From NCBI GenBank assembly GCA_002401155.1, contig NVSG01000001.1, positions 1-64,000 of the forward strand: a DNA stretch of 64,000 nucleotides, in the 5' to 3' direction. The first letter of the stretch is position 1; every line of letters begins with the position of its first letter. The position numbers were made by a program, and so were the translations under genes. Below are positions 26,558 through 35,634 of the stretch, piece after piece. The DNA comes from Hyphomicrobiales bacterium. GTDB lineage: Bacteria > Pseudomonadota > Alphaproteobacteria > Rhizobiales > Rhizobiaceae. The notes under the pieces are model-generated. The model did not search any database. It was not told where the DNA came from and worked only from the letters and a program-made list of their open reading frames with translations.

Positions 26558-28921
26558 TTATTCCTTTGTCTTTAAGACGCGGATCATATCGAGATTTTGT
26601 ACGCGGGCGAGAACAATCAAAGCGGAAACCGCTGAGGCAGTCAGCACGATGATGCTGGCCCACCCGAAAGCAGCAGTTTCCATAACAAATGGCATTCGAA
26701 ACAAATCATTTTGAAAGCCTGAAATAACGGCCCATGCTAACCCATAGCCGAGCAACCAGCCCAAGGGTTGCGCAAGCAGGGCAATCACCACCAACTCAAT
26801 AATGAGAACCGAGGAGACTTCCCGCTTAGTAAACCCAAGCACACGCAGGCTTGCAAGTTCGCGTGCTCGTTCCGACAATTGAATGCGCGCGCTGTTATAG
26901 ACCACGCCAAAAGCAATAATTACTGCCAGAACGATGTAGACCGTTGTCATTGTGGAGATGTTTTTTTCAAGAGTTTCTCGAAATTTTTGCAGGGCCGTTG
27001 ACTGTAGGGCGATGGATGCAACAGCCGGGAGGGCCTTGATAGCTTTGTAGGTTTCATCAAGTTTTGCTGTATCAATCTCCACATAAACGCCGGACCGACG
27101 AGGCCCAATGCGCGACAGTTTGTCGAGTGCCGCGAGGTCCATATAGGCGCCCAGCCCCACGAAACTTTGCACGACATCGACAACCGGAGCCTTGGTGTCG
27201 TACCAACCTTCCCCAAGCAGTTTGATATCCAGAATATCGCCGCGTCTTGCATCCAACTGGTGAGCCACCCGCTCCGTTAAGATCAGGCCCGAAGAAGGTA
27301 ATTCGACCGGATTTAAGTCTTGATCAAGAACTCTGCTGAGACGCATATCATTCGGTTTGCCGGTAATTGTAAGGCGACGTTTGCGCGATCCATTGGTGAG
27401 TTCAACGGACACCACTCGAAATGGTTCGACCGATAAAACTCCGGGCAACCGCTTCATGGCAAACACTGCTGATGGCGATAATGGCGTTGAAAATGTAATG
27501 GTAGCATCCTGCCTTTCCGTTTGAAAAAACAAAATGTCGATCATGGTGTTTACGGAACCCGATATGAACAATGCGGTTACCAACAGCGCCACCGCTAGCG
27601 AACTTCCAAGCATCGTCATTCCGGAGCGTATTGGCCAGCGAGTCATGTGCCGAACGGACATCACGCTCAACTGGGAGAACATGTTTGATATGGTCTGCCC
27701 CAACGCGCCTGCACGGCGGTATTGTGGCGGGGATGCCGGGCGCATTGCCGCAGCGGGTGGCAGGGCTGCGGCTGCCTGGACGGATTTAAACGCTCCCAGA
27801 AGCGCCGCCGTCACGGTAACGCCTGCGGCAAGCGCGTAGACATCCAAGCTTCGTCTAAATACCAAAAACGGGAAATTGAAAAACTCCGCGTAAAGCCGTG
27901 TCATGCCATTGCCAAGCCAGGTTCCCGCTGCAAATCCGATCGCTACGCCAAATGCGACAATGATCAGCACCAGTTTCATATAGTGCCCCGCAATGCTCCA
28001 TCTGCCATATCCCAGTGCTTTCAAAAGGCCAATTTGCTCCCGCTCCAAAGCGATCAATCGGGACAGGATCATGTTGACGAGAAATGCTGAAACAAACAGG
28101 AAAACCGGCGGGATAACCTTCGCCATGGCGCTTAATTGTTGTAGCTCACTATCGAGAAATGCATGCGATAACTGATCCTTACGCCCATATGCCCCTGTTC
28201 CACCAAAGGGACGCAAAATCTGATCCAGCTTCTGGATGATATCATCTTTTGATGTTCCGGGGAGCAAAGACAGGGAGATCGAATTAAACGCACCATCTTG
28301 ATCCGTTAAATCTGCCAATTGCTGATTGCGCATCCAGATCACCGCAAACCTGCGGTAATCGGGAACAAAATCACCCGGTCCGAGTGCGTAAATGAACTCC
28401 GGCGATAGCACCAATCCGACAATTTGAAAATTCACCCGGTTCCCCCGAACAGTCGCAGCGAAGGTAGAACCGGGATGAAAACCGTGAGCTTCGGCGAAAT
28501 TTGCCGATACCACAATTTCATCTTTCTTACCTGCCTCCGGCAACCTTCCTTCTTTGATATAGAGTTGATTGAGCAAAGACTTCCCATAGTCCGGAATGGA
28601 TATCACCTGCCCGGTCGCCGGCTCTTTCATTCCGGGTATATCAAGCAAAGCTGATTGAACAATGCGCGGCTCAACAGCCGTCACGCCGGAAAAATGACTG
28701 ATCTCGCGCGCCACCGAAAGCGGTGCGCGCGTTGCTGATGCAAAAATTGAAGCGAAACGATAGCGCTCATAATAAGCCTGACGCGTTTCATCCAGCGAAC
28801 GGTAAGAACCGACTGACAGGATCAGCGTTGCAACGCCGCAACTCAAAACCAGCGAAACGGCAAGCGCCTGAGGCCAAAGTCTCAAAAAATCGCGCCACAG
28901 TTTTTTGTCGAGCACTCTCAT
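26558..28921 (-). CDS. ABC transporter permease with two FtsX domains
   Basis: The protein (about 787 residues) begins MRVLDKKLWRDFLRLWPQALAVSLVL. It has a MacB-like periplasmic domain, then a first FtsX unit (LVNMILSRLIALEREQIGLLKALGYG), a second periplasmic loop, and a second FtsX unit (SARIQLSERARELASLRVLGF). This double-FtsX design is typical of DevC/LolC-like exporters that push lipids or large molecules out of the inner membrane rather than pumping through it. The start at 28921 comes 4 nt after the ATPase stop. A TTG 15 nt upstream overlaps that gene and is less likely. Confidence 0.87.
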   Translation of the reverse strand: MRVLDKKLWRDFLRLWPQALAVSLVLSCGVATLILSVGSYRSLDETRQAYYERYRFASIFASATRAPLSVAREISHFSGVTAVEPRIVQSALLDIPGMKEPATGQVISIPDYGKSLLNQLYIKEGRLPEAGKKDEIVVSANFAEAHGFHPGSTFAATVRGNRVNFQIVGLVLSPEFIYALGPGDFVPDYRRFAVIWMRNQQLADLTDQDGAFNSISLSLLPGTSKDDIIQKLDQILRPFGGTGAYGRKDQLSHAFLDSELQQLSAMAKVIPPVFLFVSAFLVNMILSRLIALEREQIGLLKALGYGRWSIAGHYMKLVLIIVAFGVAIGFAAGTWLGNGMTRLYAEFFNFPFLVFRRSLDVYALAAGVTVTAALLGAFKSVQAAAALPPAAAMRPASPPQYRRAGALGQTISNMFSQLSVMSVRHMTRWPIRSGMTMLGSSLAVALLVTALFISGSVNTMIDILFFQTERQDATITFSTPLSPSAVFAMKRLPGVLSVEPFRVVSVELTNGSRKRRLTITGKPNDMRLSRVLDQDLNPVELPSSGLILTERVAHQLDARRGDILDIKLLGEGWYDTKAPVVDVVQSFVGLGAYMDLAALDKLSRIGPRRSGVYVEIDTAKLDETYKAIKALPAVASIALQSTALQKFRETLEKNISTMTTVYIVLAVIIAFGVVYNSARIQLSERARELASLRVLGFTKREVSSVLIIELVVIALLAQPLGWLLGYGLAWAVISGFQNDLFRMPFVMETAAFGWASIIVLTASAVSALIVLARVQNLDMIRVLKTKE

Positions 28922-28925
28922 AATA

Positions 28926-29636
28926 TCACCAGACAATCTCTGCAGGTGTCAGTTGTTTTTTATTGACCTCTTCACGGACAATTTCACCATCGGCGAAATA
29001 AAATGTGCGATGGGCAAGCTGGCGAATGGATGCGTTATGAGAAATGATTGCGATGGTTGCACCGAGTTCTTCATTGATTGTGGTCAGCGCTTCAAGCACT
29101 AGCCTGCCAGTGGTGGAATCAAGCGCGCCCGTGGGTTCGTCACAAAGGAGCACTGCAGGATTTTTTGCAATTGCACGGGCAATCGCTACCCGTTGCTGTT
29201 CACCACCTGACATTTGCGAAGGGAAATGATCCATCCGGTGATCCAGCCCGACCAGAGCAAGCGCCTCCTCCGGACGCATGGGATTAGTGGAAATTTCCGT
29301 CACCAACGCAACATTTTCACACGCCGTGAGACTTGGGATCAAATTATAAAACTGAAAAACAAAGCCCACATAACGCCGCCGATATTGGGTTAATTCAGCT
29401 TCGCTGGCCTTGGAAATATCAAGGTCTTTAAACCGTACATGGCCGGAAGTAGCCGTATCCAGACCGCCGATAATATTCAGAAACGTTGACTTACCACTGC
29501 CTGACGGCCCAAGCATGACGGAGAGTTCCCCCTCATAAAGGACAGCATTCGCCCCGCGCAATGCGTGGACTTCCACATCACCTGTTCGATAGGTTTTCGT
29601 AAGGTCTTTAATCTCAAATATGACATTGCGGTCCAT
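28926..29636 (-). CDS. ABC transporter ATP-binding protein (MacB/LolD-type)
   Basis: The 236-residue ATPase has Walker [16 protein letters not shown]-loop [13 protein letters not shown], signature [15 protein letters not shown], Walker [15 protein letters not shown] and the switch His in [11 protein letters not shown]. The start at 29636 ([14 protein letters not shown]) follows AAGGA at a rather long 11 nt. An ATG 14 codons upstream is the alternative. It is first in the efflux operon, about 100 bp behind a perfect FNR box. Confidence 0.9.
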   Translation of the reverse strand: MDRNVIFEIKDLTKTYRTGDVEVHALRGANAVLYEGELSVMLGPSGSGKSTFLNIIGGLDTATSGHVRFKDLDISKASEAELTQYRRRYVGFVFQFYNLIPSLTACENVALVTEISTNPMRPEEALALVGLDHRMDHFPSQMSGGEQQRVAIARAIAKNPAVLLCDEPTGALDSTTGRLVLEALTTINEELGATIAIISHNASIRQLAHRTFYFADGEIVREEVNKKQLTPAEIVW

Positions 29637-29732
29637 AGTCACACCAATCCTTCGAGCATCATCCATTCTTTGCGGCAAGTTTGCAGATTTGCAGAATAGA
29701 GGTGATGGTAGTCTTAGCCAACACTTTATGAT

Positions 29733-29746
29733 TTGATTTCAATCAA
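29733..29746 (-). promoter_or_regulatory. FNR/FixK-type box before the ABC efflux operon
   Basis: TTGATTTCAATCAA is a perfect TTGAT-N4-ATCAA palindrome, centred about 103 bp before the ATPase ATG. It lies just after the stop of the DUF/RND operon, so the ABC operon appears to have its own low-oxygen promoter. Confidence 0.7.
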
Positions 29747-29763
29747 CAAGGCGTTGGCAAATA

Positions 29764-30273
29764 TCAGCGTCTAAAATCGATGCGCAATAACGTTTTCAGA
29801 CCTGTTGATGTGGTTCTTAGCGCCAGCCATGTATGGGATTTTCTACTCTTGATTTTTAAATCCAACCAACCATTTACCTCGGCTTTTGCTATTTTCAACC
29901 CAAACCGGATGTATTGTTTTTTGGGTTGCCCAGCGGAGAGAACCAACGTCCACCCTGTCTCCTTGTCGGACAAATTCCCGCGAAACATTTTTGAATGTTT
30001 TGAATAGGATATCTTGCCTTTCGCATCGATTTTGAAATCGACCGCTGCACAACGAATATTTGCGTCGACAAGCGTGTCAGACACAGGTGTATAAGTAACA
30101 CGACAGGATAACTTCTCTTCCGGCTTGCCTACTTGCAGGATAATCACGCCCTTGCCCCGCCACTTTCCATATAGCGAACCAAACATGTTATCGGCCGGAG
30201 AGCTTGCAGCCATGGCGCTACCTGCCAAATTGAACAACATCAAAGCTACCGCAATTGGGGCAAACTTTCTCAT
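29764..30273 (-). CDS. Secreted hypothetical protein coupled to the RND gene
   Basis: This 169-residue protein has a clear signal peptide (APIAVALMLFNLAGSAMA, cleavage after AMA). The mature part resembles a lipocalin-like small beta barrel: FGSLYGKWRGKGVIILQVG, then KLSCRVTYTPVSDTLVDAN and GNLSDKETGWTLVLS. The start overlaps the RND stop by 4 bp, so the pair is translationally coupled. Possibly it is a periplasmic ligand carrier for the RND protein (inference). I do not recognise a named family. Confidence 0.65.
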   Translation of the reverse strand: MRKFAPIAVALMLFNLAGSAMAASSPADNMFGSLYGKWRGKGVIILQVGKPEEKLSCRVTYTPVSDTLVDANIRCAAVDFKIDAKGKISYSKHSKMFRGNLSDKETGWTLVLSAGQPKKQYIRFGLKIAKAEVNGWLDLKIKSRKSHTWLALRTTSTGLKTLLRIDFRR

Positions 30274-32630
30274 ATTGAACTCTTCATAAATCGCCGAGCC
30301 AATACAATGGCTGCGGGTAGAATAACCAATTGGGCAACCAGTGCGGCTATCAAAGTAATCCCGCTCAGCTGGCCGAATACCCGCAGCGATGGCAGATTGG
30401 ACAAAATGGTAATGCCAAGCCCTACCGCCAGCACCATGGTTGTGAGAATGAGCACTGGGCCAATCATCACAGCAGTTCGTGACAGGATCGCTTCAGTTCC
30501 TTCATTATTTTTTTTGGCAATCCGCGCCTCAATATAGTAGCGATTGAGAAAATGAATGGTGCTATCGAGCGCCAGTCCGAAAGCGACCGTAAGCGCGATC
30601 ATTGAAGCAAAGTGCAGCCCCTGCCCGGTTACATAGAGTATCGCGCCAGTGGCCAGAATGGGAATAAGGCTCGGCAATATTGCAACCACACTGGCAAACA
30701 GCGAGCGAAATGCAATTCCCAACAACACGATGACAATGACCATATCGCTGACGAGACCGATATTGAGTTCCCAGATCATCTGACCACTATTTCTGGCGGC
30801 AATCACCGCAAGCCCGGTCACATGAATGCTGAACTTAGGATGTGCCAGACGTACCGGTTCTAACGCCTCATCAAGCCTCATCACAACAGGCAATATTACG
30901 CTGGCATCTGCGTCAGGTACCCGCCCGGTAACCACGGCTGAACGGGTCGATGGAGAAATAAAACGCTGCTGTAAATGCACCGGAAGATAACCGACATATT
31001 GCGCCAGTTTTGCAGGTGCCAAATCACCAGCTTCTTCAAGCCATCGCCTCAGGGAAGACAGCGACCAGACATTGCCAATGCCCGAGACATTCTCCACTAC
31101 CTTATGAACATCTTCAATCGTCTCAAGCACAGCAGCAGAATAAAGTTCGCTTCCTTGTGGCCATTCGATCATCACATGCACCGGGTTAGCGCCGGAAAGT
31201 TTTTCGTCCAGACGACCCGTGGCAACCAGTGCCTGTTCTTTGTCCGGCACCTGATCCGCCATTCGGTAATGGGGCTTGAGATTGACATAAGCAACACTGG
31301 TCAGCGCGACAAAAACGATTCCCATCAGAACAATCGCAACAGCGTTTCTACCAACGGCTGCGAACAGCCAAACCGAAAACCGCGCCAGCATATTCAATCT
31401 ATCTTCGGGCTGATCTTCACCCGCTTTTTGTGGTTCGTTGCGGATCAATAAAACCGCCAGTGTTGGCACCACAATCACAACCGCAACATAGGCAAGCAGC
31501 ACCGCAATAGTTGCTGCAATACCGAATGTTCTGATCAATGCAGATTGCGCAAACATGAACGAAGCGACAGCAATCGCGGCGGTAAGTGCGGTGAGAAAAC
31601 ACGCGGGAGCCACATTGAGGATGGCATTGCGGGCAGCAATTTTTCGGTCAATGCCAGCCATCACATCACGGCGAATGTTGTAAACCAGATGCATGCTGTC
31701 GGAAAACCCGTTGACCATGATCAGCGGCGTGATGACATTGACAAAAAGATTGAGTCGAAAATCAAGCATACCCACTGCACCAAGCGACCACAGCACCGCC
31801 GTTGCGGGCCCGGCAGCGGCAATGATGGTAAGCGTAATACTTCTAAAAAACAGAAAGGCAATCAGCGCTCCAAGTGCAAAACCAAGGCCGTTATATAAAA
31901 TTCGGTCGCGCTGAACAGCGTTGCGGATTTCCAATTGCATCACCGGTGCCCCGGTAAGTTTCCATGTTAGGCCGCTTCCCTCAAGTCCTTCATCGACCAG
32001 TTGGTTGAGTTCTTTAACCGAAGCTTTCAGCCCGATTTCCTCAATAATATTCTCATTGAGTGCCAGCACGACCAAAGCCAATGTACCGTCATTTGATAAT
32101 AGTTTTCCCTTGACGATTTCGTCGGCACGCAGTTCCTCCGTCAGCCGTTTGAAGGCTTCACCTTCAGGAAGCACCGCAGGAAAAAGCGGCGCTGCAAACC
32201 CATCCTCATCCAACATTCGGCGGGTGGAGAACAAAGATACGATGCCGTTCACCGCCTCTCCCAAGCCGAGTTCCAAAATCGTATCCCGCAAGGACTGGAG
32301 AGAATTTCGTGAAAGCAAATCAGGGCCTTCAACAACCAGCAAAACATCAAATTCCGACGAGGGAAAACGTTCAGATACCAGCTCGTAGCGCCGAAATTCT
32401 TCGGAATTGCTGCGAAATAATTCACTTAGTGAGTCATCCACCGAAATGCGCAAAACACCGAATACAGCAAAGATGGAAACTACAATAATCAATAGGACCG
32501 AGACGATTGGCTTTTTCAAAGCCAGCAGGCCCATTCGTTCCATGCCAAAAGAGAACCAAAGCGAATTACCGGACGCAACAGCGTTGGTACCATCGCTGTC
32601 AGTAACAGATTTAGCCTCTGGTGTGGTCAC
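30270..32630 (-). CDS. RND-superfamily exporter (MMPL/HpnN-like)
   Basis: The 786-residue membrane protein has 12 predicted helices in two halves, each with a large periplasmic loop. Examples are PIVSVLLIIVVSIFAVFG, then VNVITPLIMVNGFSDSMHLVYNI in the first half, and IALTVAFGLALDSTIHFLNRY in the second. The GxxD-type residues in helices 4 and 10 (NGFSDSMH, FGLALDSTIHF) mark proton-coupled MMPL/Patched-like members that move hydrophobic molecules such as hopanoids. There is no partner adaptor or TolC beside it except the ABC-HlyD operon downstream. It overlaps the secreted DUF gene by 4 bp. Confidence 0.85.
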   Translation of the reverse strand: MTTPEAKSVTDSDGTNAVASGNSLWFSFGMERMGLLALKKPIVSVLLIIVVSIFAVFGVLRISVDDSLSELFRSNSEEFRRYELVSERFPSSEFDVLLVVEGPDLLSRNSLQSLRDTILELGLGEAVNGIVSLFSTRRMLDEDGFAAPLFPAVLPEGEAFKRLTEELRADEIVKGKLLSNDGTLALVVLALNENIIEEIGLKASVKELNQLVDEGLEGSGLTWKLTGAPVMQLEIRNAVQRDRILYNGLGFALGALIAFLFFRSITLTIIAAAGPATAVLWSLGAVGMLDFRLNLFVNVITPLIMVNGFSDSMHLVYNIRRDVMAGIDRKIAARNAILNVAPACFLTALTAAIAVASFMFAQSALIRTFGIAATIAVLLAYVAVVIVVPTLAVLLIRNEPQKAGEDQPEDRLNMLARFSVWLFAAVGRNAVAIVLMGIVFVALTSVAYVNLKPHYRMADQVPDKEQALVATGRLDEKLSGANPVHVMIEWPQGSELYSAAVLETIEDVHKVVENVSGIGNVWSLSSLRRWLEEAGDLAPAKLAQYVGYLPVHLQQRFISPSTRSAVVTGRVPDADASVILPVVMRLDEALEPVRLAHPKFSIHVTGLAVIAARNSGQMIWELNIGLVSDMVIVIVLLGIAFRSLFASVVAILPSLIPILATGAILYVTGQGLHFASMIALTVAFGLALDSTIHFLNRYYIEARIAKKNNEGTEAILSRTAVMIGPVLILTTMVLAVGLGITILSNLPSLRVFGQLSGITLIAALVAQLVILPAAIVLARRFMKSSI

Positions 32631-32735
32631 AACGCCGTTCCTTGAAATTGCTAATTACCCCGGAGTCGTAGCACTGAAACACCTGCACCAATTTGACTTG
32701 GATCATAGCAATAGCCGCAACCAACTCCGAACACA

Positions 32736-32830
32736 GCCAACACCTCCTATGAGAAGCAATAGTTCCTTGTCCATAGAACATCCGCATATATTGCGCTGCT
32801 TTGATTAAGATCAATATGTCAGTCTCATTT
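32736..32830. repeat. Direct repeat copy B with a relic Na/Pi start
   Basis: Minus-strand reading of 32774 down to 32736 gives MDKELLLLIGGVG, the exact first 13 residues of the Na/Pi cotransporter, then runs into unrelated sequence. The rest of the repeat is the FNR-box promoter. The orientation equals copy A at 25133-25237. Here the promoter serves the plus-strand Usp gene, leaving the Na/Pi start as a stub. Confidence 0.88.
32801..32814 (+). promoter_or_regulatory. FNR/FixK-type box before the tandem Usp gene
   Basis: TTGATTAAGATCAA is a perfect box centred about 68 bp before the ATG at 32876, matching the spacing at ftsH. Confidence 0.77.
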
Positions 32831-32875
32831 ATGCTCCAGCATCGAAGAAACCATATCAACGTGAAAGGAAACCCC

Positions 32876-33712
32876 ATGTCATTCAAGACGATTTTTTGCG
32901 TAACCGACGTGAACGATAATGATGATGCACTCGCGGGCGCGATCCGCCTTTGCGAACAGACCAATTCTCATCTTTCAGTCATGGTTATTGCTGTTACGCC
33001 CGCCCCCGCGATTTATGCTTATGGTTCTGTACCGGATCATGGATGGGCAACAGATTATGCAGCAGGAACCGCCAAGGTGAAGCAAAGGGGTGATGCTGTA
33101 GAAAAACAACTTCAAAAAGCGGACATTTCGGGCGATGTGTGTACCAGCTATATCGATTTTTCCCATGTTGACGACATGATTGGTGAGCGGGCAAGCTATG
33201 CAGATGTGACCCTGATTGGAACAACAGCAGGCAATGAGGGCGAACTTCGCGATAAGACTATTTACGGTGCTTTGTTCCATTCAAACAAACCCCTTTTGAT
33301 ATCGCCAGCATCTGGAATTCAGTCATTTGATGTGAAAAAAGTAATGATCGCTTGGGATTCAGGACTTCCTGCATCTGCAGCCGTCAATCATGCCTTGTGG
33401 CAGATGAAGAACGCAGAGGAGGTAAACATCGTAATGGTTGACCCTGTTGCATCTGCCGCTGTAAACGGCGGTGAGCCGGGGGCTGATATGGCTCAATATT
33501 TGGCGCGGCACGGTCTGAATATTAATGTGACGCAACTGGCGAGCGGTGGACAATCGGTAGCCGAAGCGTTGAAGCAGCACGCCATCGACATGAATGCGGA
33601 TCTGATTGTTATGGGAGGGTATGGTCACTCTCATTTACGGCAAATGATATTTGGAGGAGTGACATCTGACTTCCTGAAAGACACCAATATTCCAGTGTTA
33701 ATGGCTCATTAA
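32876..33712 (+). CDS. Tandem-domain universal stress protein
   Basis: This 278-residue protein has two Usp folds. The first begins KTIFCVTDVNDNDDALAGAI, the second begins KKVMIAWDSGLPASAAVNHAL and ends IVMGGYGHSHLRQMIFGGVTSDFL, which carries the G-2x-G-9x-G(S/T) ATP-binding signature. Usp proteins support survival under oxygen or nutrient limitation. The start at 32876 has AAAGGA 6 nt upstream. An in-frame ATG at 32801 lies on the FNR box and is excluded. It is a single gene with its own FNR box. Confidence 0.88.
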   Translation: MSFKTIFCVTDVNDNDDALAGAIRLCEQTNSHLSVMVIAVTPAPAIYAYGSVPDHGWATDYAAGTAKVKQRGDAVEKQLQKADISGDVCTSYIDFSHVDDMIGERASYADVTLIGTTAGNEGELRDKTIYGALFHSNKPLLISPASGIQSFDVKKVMIAWDSGLPASAAVNHALWQMKNAEEVNIVMVDPVASAAVNGGEPGADMAQYLARHGLNINVTQLASGGQSVAEALKQHAIDMNADLIVMGGYGHSHLRQMIFGGVTSDFLKDTNIPVLMAH

Positions 33713-33829
33713 AATGATGTTGTGCCTTCCTTGCTCGTATGGGCGGGCTGGGTGAGCCAGCCACACGAAACTTTCAAAAGACGTCGTGTGAAACGAGCCT
33801 ATGTTACTTTCAATAATGTTTCGAGATAA

Positions 33830-34213
33830 ATGAACTCAGGAGTAGGAACGATATCAATTCCAGCCTGTGCCCTGACCATGGCAGCAACGGCAACAACAGT
33901 CTTTGCTCAGGCAACAAGTACTCCCACACGTGATTTCGGCCACTACCACGGTCCGGGAATGATGTGGGGCGGAGGTCAATGGGGTGGGTCCGGCATGATC
34001 CTTGGTCCTTTATTCATGCTTCTGCTGGTAATCGGCATCATCGCTGCGATTATTCTGGTGTTGCGTTCATTGGGTATTATTGGAACATCGCAAGCTGGTA
34101 GTAAGTCAGCGGCCAATGGCAACAATGCGTTTGATATTCTAAAAGAACGCTTTGCGAAGGGCGAGATCGATACCAAGGAGTTTGAGGAACGTAAGCGGCT
34201 TCTGACAGAGTAA
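33830..34213 (+). CDS. Small membrane protein with C-terminal SHOCT domain
   Basis: The 127-residue protein has an N-terminal signal-like segment (TMAATATTVFAQA), a Gly/Met/Trp-rich stretch (GPGMMWGGGQWGGSGM), one membrane helix (LGPLFMLLLVIGIIAAIILVLRSLG) and a SHOCT motif (DILKERFAKGEIDTKEFEERKRLL). SHOCT proteins of this type recur in copper-resistance clusters. It is the first gene of that island here. Met/His-rich parts could bind copper (inference). Confidence 0.75.
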   Translation: MNSGVGTISIPACALTMAATATTVFAQATSTPTRDFGHYHGPGMMWGGGQWGGSGMILGPLFMLLLVIGIIAAIILVLRSLGIIGTSQAGSKSAANGNNAFDILKERFAKGEIDTKEFEERKRLLTE

Positions 34214-34219
34214 CGAGCT

Positions 34220-35557
34220 CTAGCCGTGAGTTGGCCATGCTCTGTGTTCATCATCTATTACAAACACATGGCGGTGATGGTTTCCCTCGCCTTGATACCC
34301 CTCCAAATGCGGGTGGTCCAATGGTAGATTGGGATGATCATGGAGCAACTCTTTTGCTTCATTGGCTGGCCAGATGAACAGCGCCAGAATGGCCCCCGAC
34401 AGTGCAAGGATGCCGAGGACAGCCATGGTAACAGGCAAGCCGAATGCTTGTCCTGCCCACCCCGCAATCGGATAAGTCAGCAGCCAGCAGGCGTGCGAGA
34501 GAGCAAACTGTGCCACAAAGATTGTTGGCCTGTCTTCTGCATGCGTTGAACGTCTCAACAGGCGGCCAGACGGTGTAAGAATTGCCGAGTAAAGTATGCC
34601 GCTCATCCCCCACACAAACAAAAATGCACTCCAAACGGCCCAACCATCTATCATAACATAAACCGCATGCCCAATTGTCAGTCCGGCAAGAAGAAATGCC
34701 GCCGCAACCATAATCAACCGGTCGGAGATAGTTTCAAGGAGACGAGGCAATGCCAGAGCGGAAAGCATCGATCCCCCCCCAAAAGCGGCGAGTGCATAGG
34801 CTACATCAGTTTCCGTCGCATCATATTCACTTCGTACAATCACAACGGTGTTGACGAGGACGAAAGCACCCGCTGATGCTGCTGTAAAATTGAGAGCGAG
34901 CAATCCGCGCAGTCGCGGAGTTGCAAGGTATATTCGCGCACCCCTTGTCAGTTTTTCCAAAAACGGACGTGGTTTTTCCCTCCGATCAGATGTTGGAATG
35001 GGGGTAACTAAGACGAGCACGGCAGATCCTATGAACCCTATGACCGTTCCACCAAACAGCCAGTGATAGCTCATGACGGCCAGCAAAATACCTGCCAGAG
35101 CAGGACTAATCAGATTTTCCAGATCATACGCCAACCGTGAAAGTGACAGAGCTTTTGTATAGTCTTTTTCATCGCTCAGGATATCGGGAATTATGGCCTG
35201 AAACGCGGGTGTAAAAGTGGCTGACGCTGCTTGGAGAACAAAGATCAGCAAATAGATTTGCCACACTGAATCGATGAAAGGCAGAAAGACAGCCACTGAC
35301 GCACGCAACAGATCAGCACCAATCAAAACGGCTTTGCGCGGTAATTTGTCGACTACAGCAGCAGAAACAGGAGCAAGCCCGACATAGGCAATCATTTTGA
35401 TAGCAAATGCCGTCCCAAGAACTGCCCCGGCCTTATCACCAGCCAGATCAAAAGCAAGCAAGCCAAGTGCAACGGTCAATAAGCCCGTTCCAAGAAGGGC
35501 AATAATTTGCGCACCAAAGAGCCGCGCATAAACGGGATGTTTGAGAACATCAATCAT
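34220..35557 (-). CDS. MFS transporter with His-rich C-terminal tail
   Basis: The 445-residue carrier has 10-12 helices (LFGAQIIALLGTGLLTVALG at the start, motif A-like VVDKLPRKAVLIGADLLRA). The last ~45 residues are cytosolic and His/Asp-rich: HDHPNLPLDHPHLEG, then GEGNHHRHVFVIDDEHRA. Such tails occur in nickel/cobalt exporters of the NreB type and suggest metal sensing or buffering. The metal is not provable, and the copper genes next door make copper or a companion metal possible. It is convergent with the SHOCT gene, 6 bp apart. Confidence 0.82.
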   Translation of the reverse strand: MIDVLKHPVYARLFGAQIIALLGTGLLTVALGLLAFDLAGDKAGAVLGTAFAIKMIAYVGLAPVSAAVVDKLPRKAVLIGADLLRASVAVFLPFIDSVWQIYLLIFVLQAASATFTPAFQAIIPDILSDEKDYTKALSLSRLAYDLENLISPALAGILLAVMSYHWLFGGTVIGFIGSAVLVLVTPIPTSDRREKPRPFLEKLTRGARIYLATPRLRGLLALNFTAASAGAFVLVNTVVIVRSEYDATETDVAYALAAFGGGSMLSALALPRLLETISDRLIMVAAAFLLAGLTIGHAVYVMIDGWAVWSAFLFVWGMSGILYSAILTPSGRLLRRSTHAEDRPTIFVAQFALSHACWLLTYPIAGWAGQAFGLPVTMAVLGILALSGAILALFIWPANEAKELLHDHPNLPLDHPHLEGYQGEGNHHRHVFVIDDEHRAWPTHG

Positions 35558-35634
35558 AACTATAATTTATACATATTTCACAAATGAGGAAAGCTGTCTG
35601 ACACGACATGCTGGGTCAATTTTGGAGAACATTC

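Noticed and set aside
33746-33762. GGCTGG / CCAGCC hairpin after the tandem Usp gene
   Set aside because: Only 6 bp and no T run; too weak to call a terminator.
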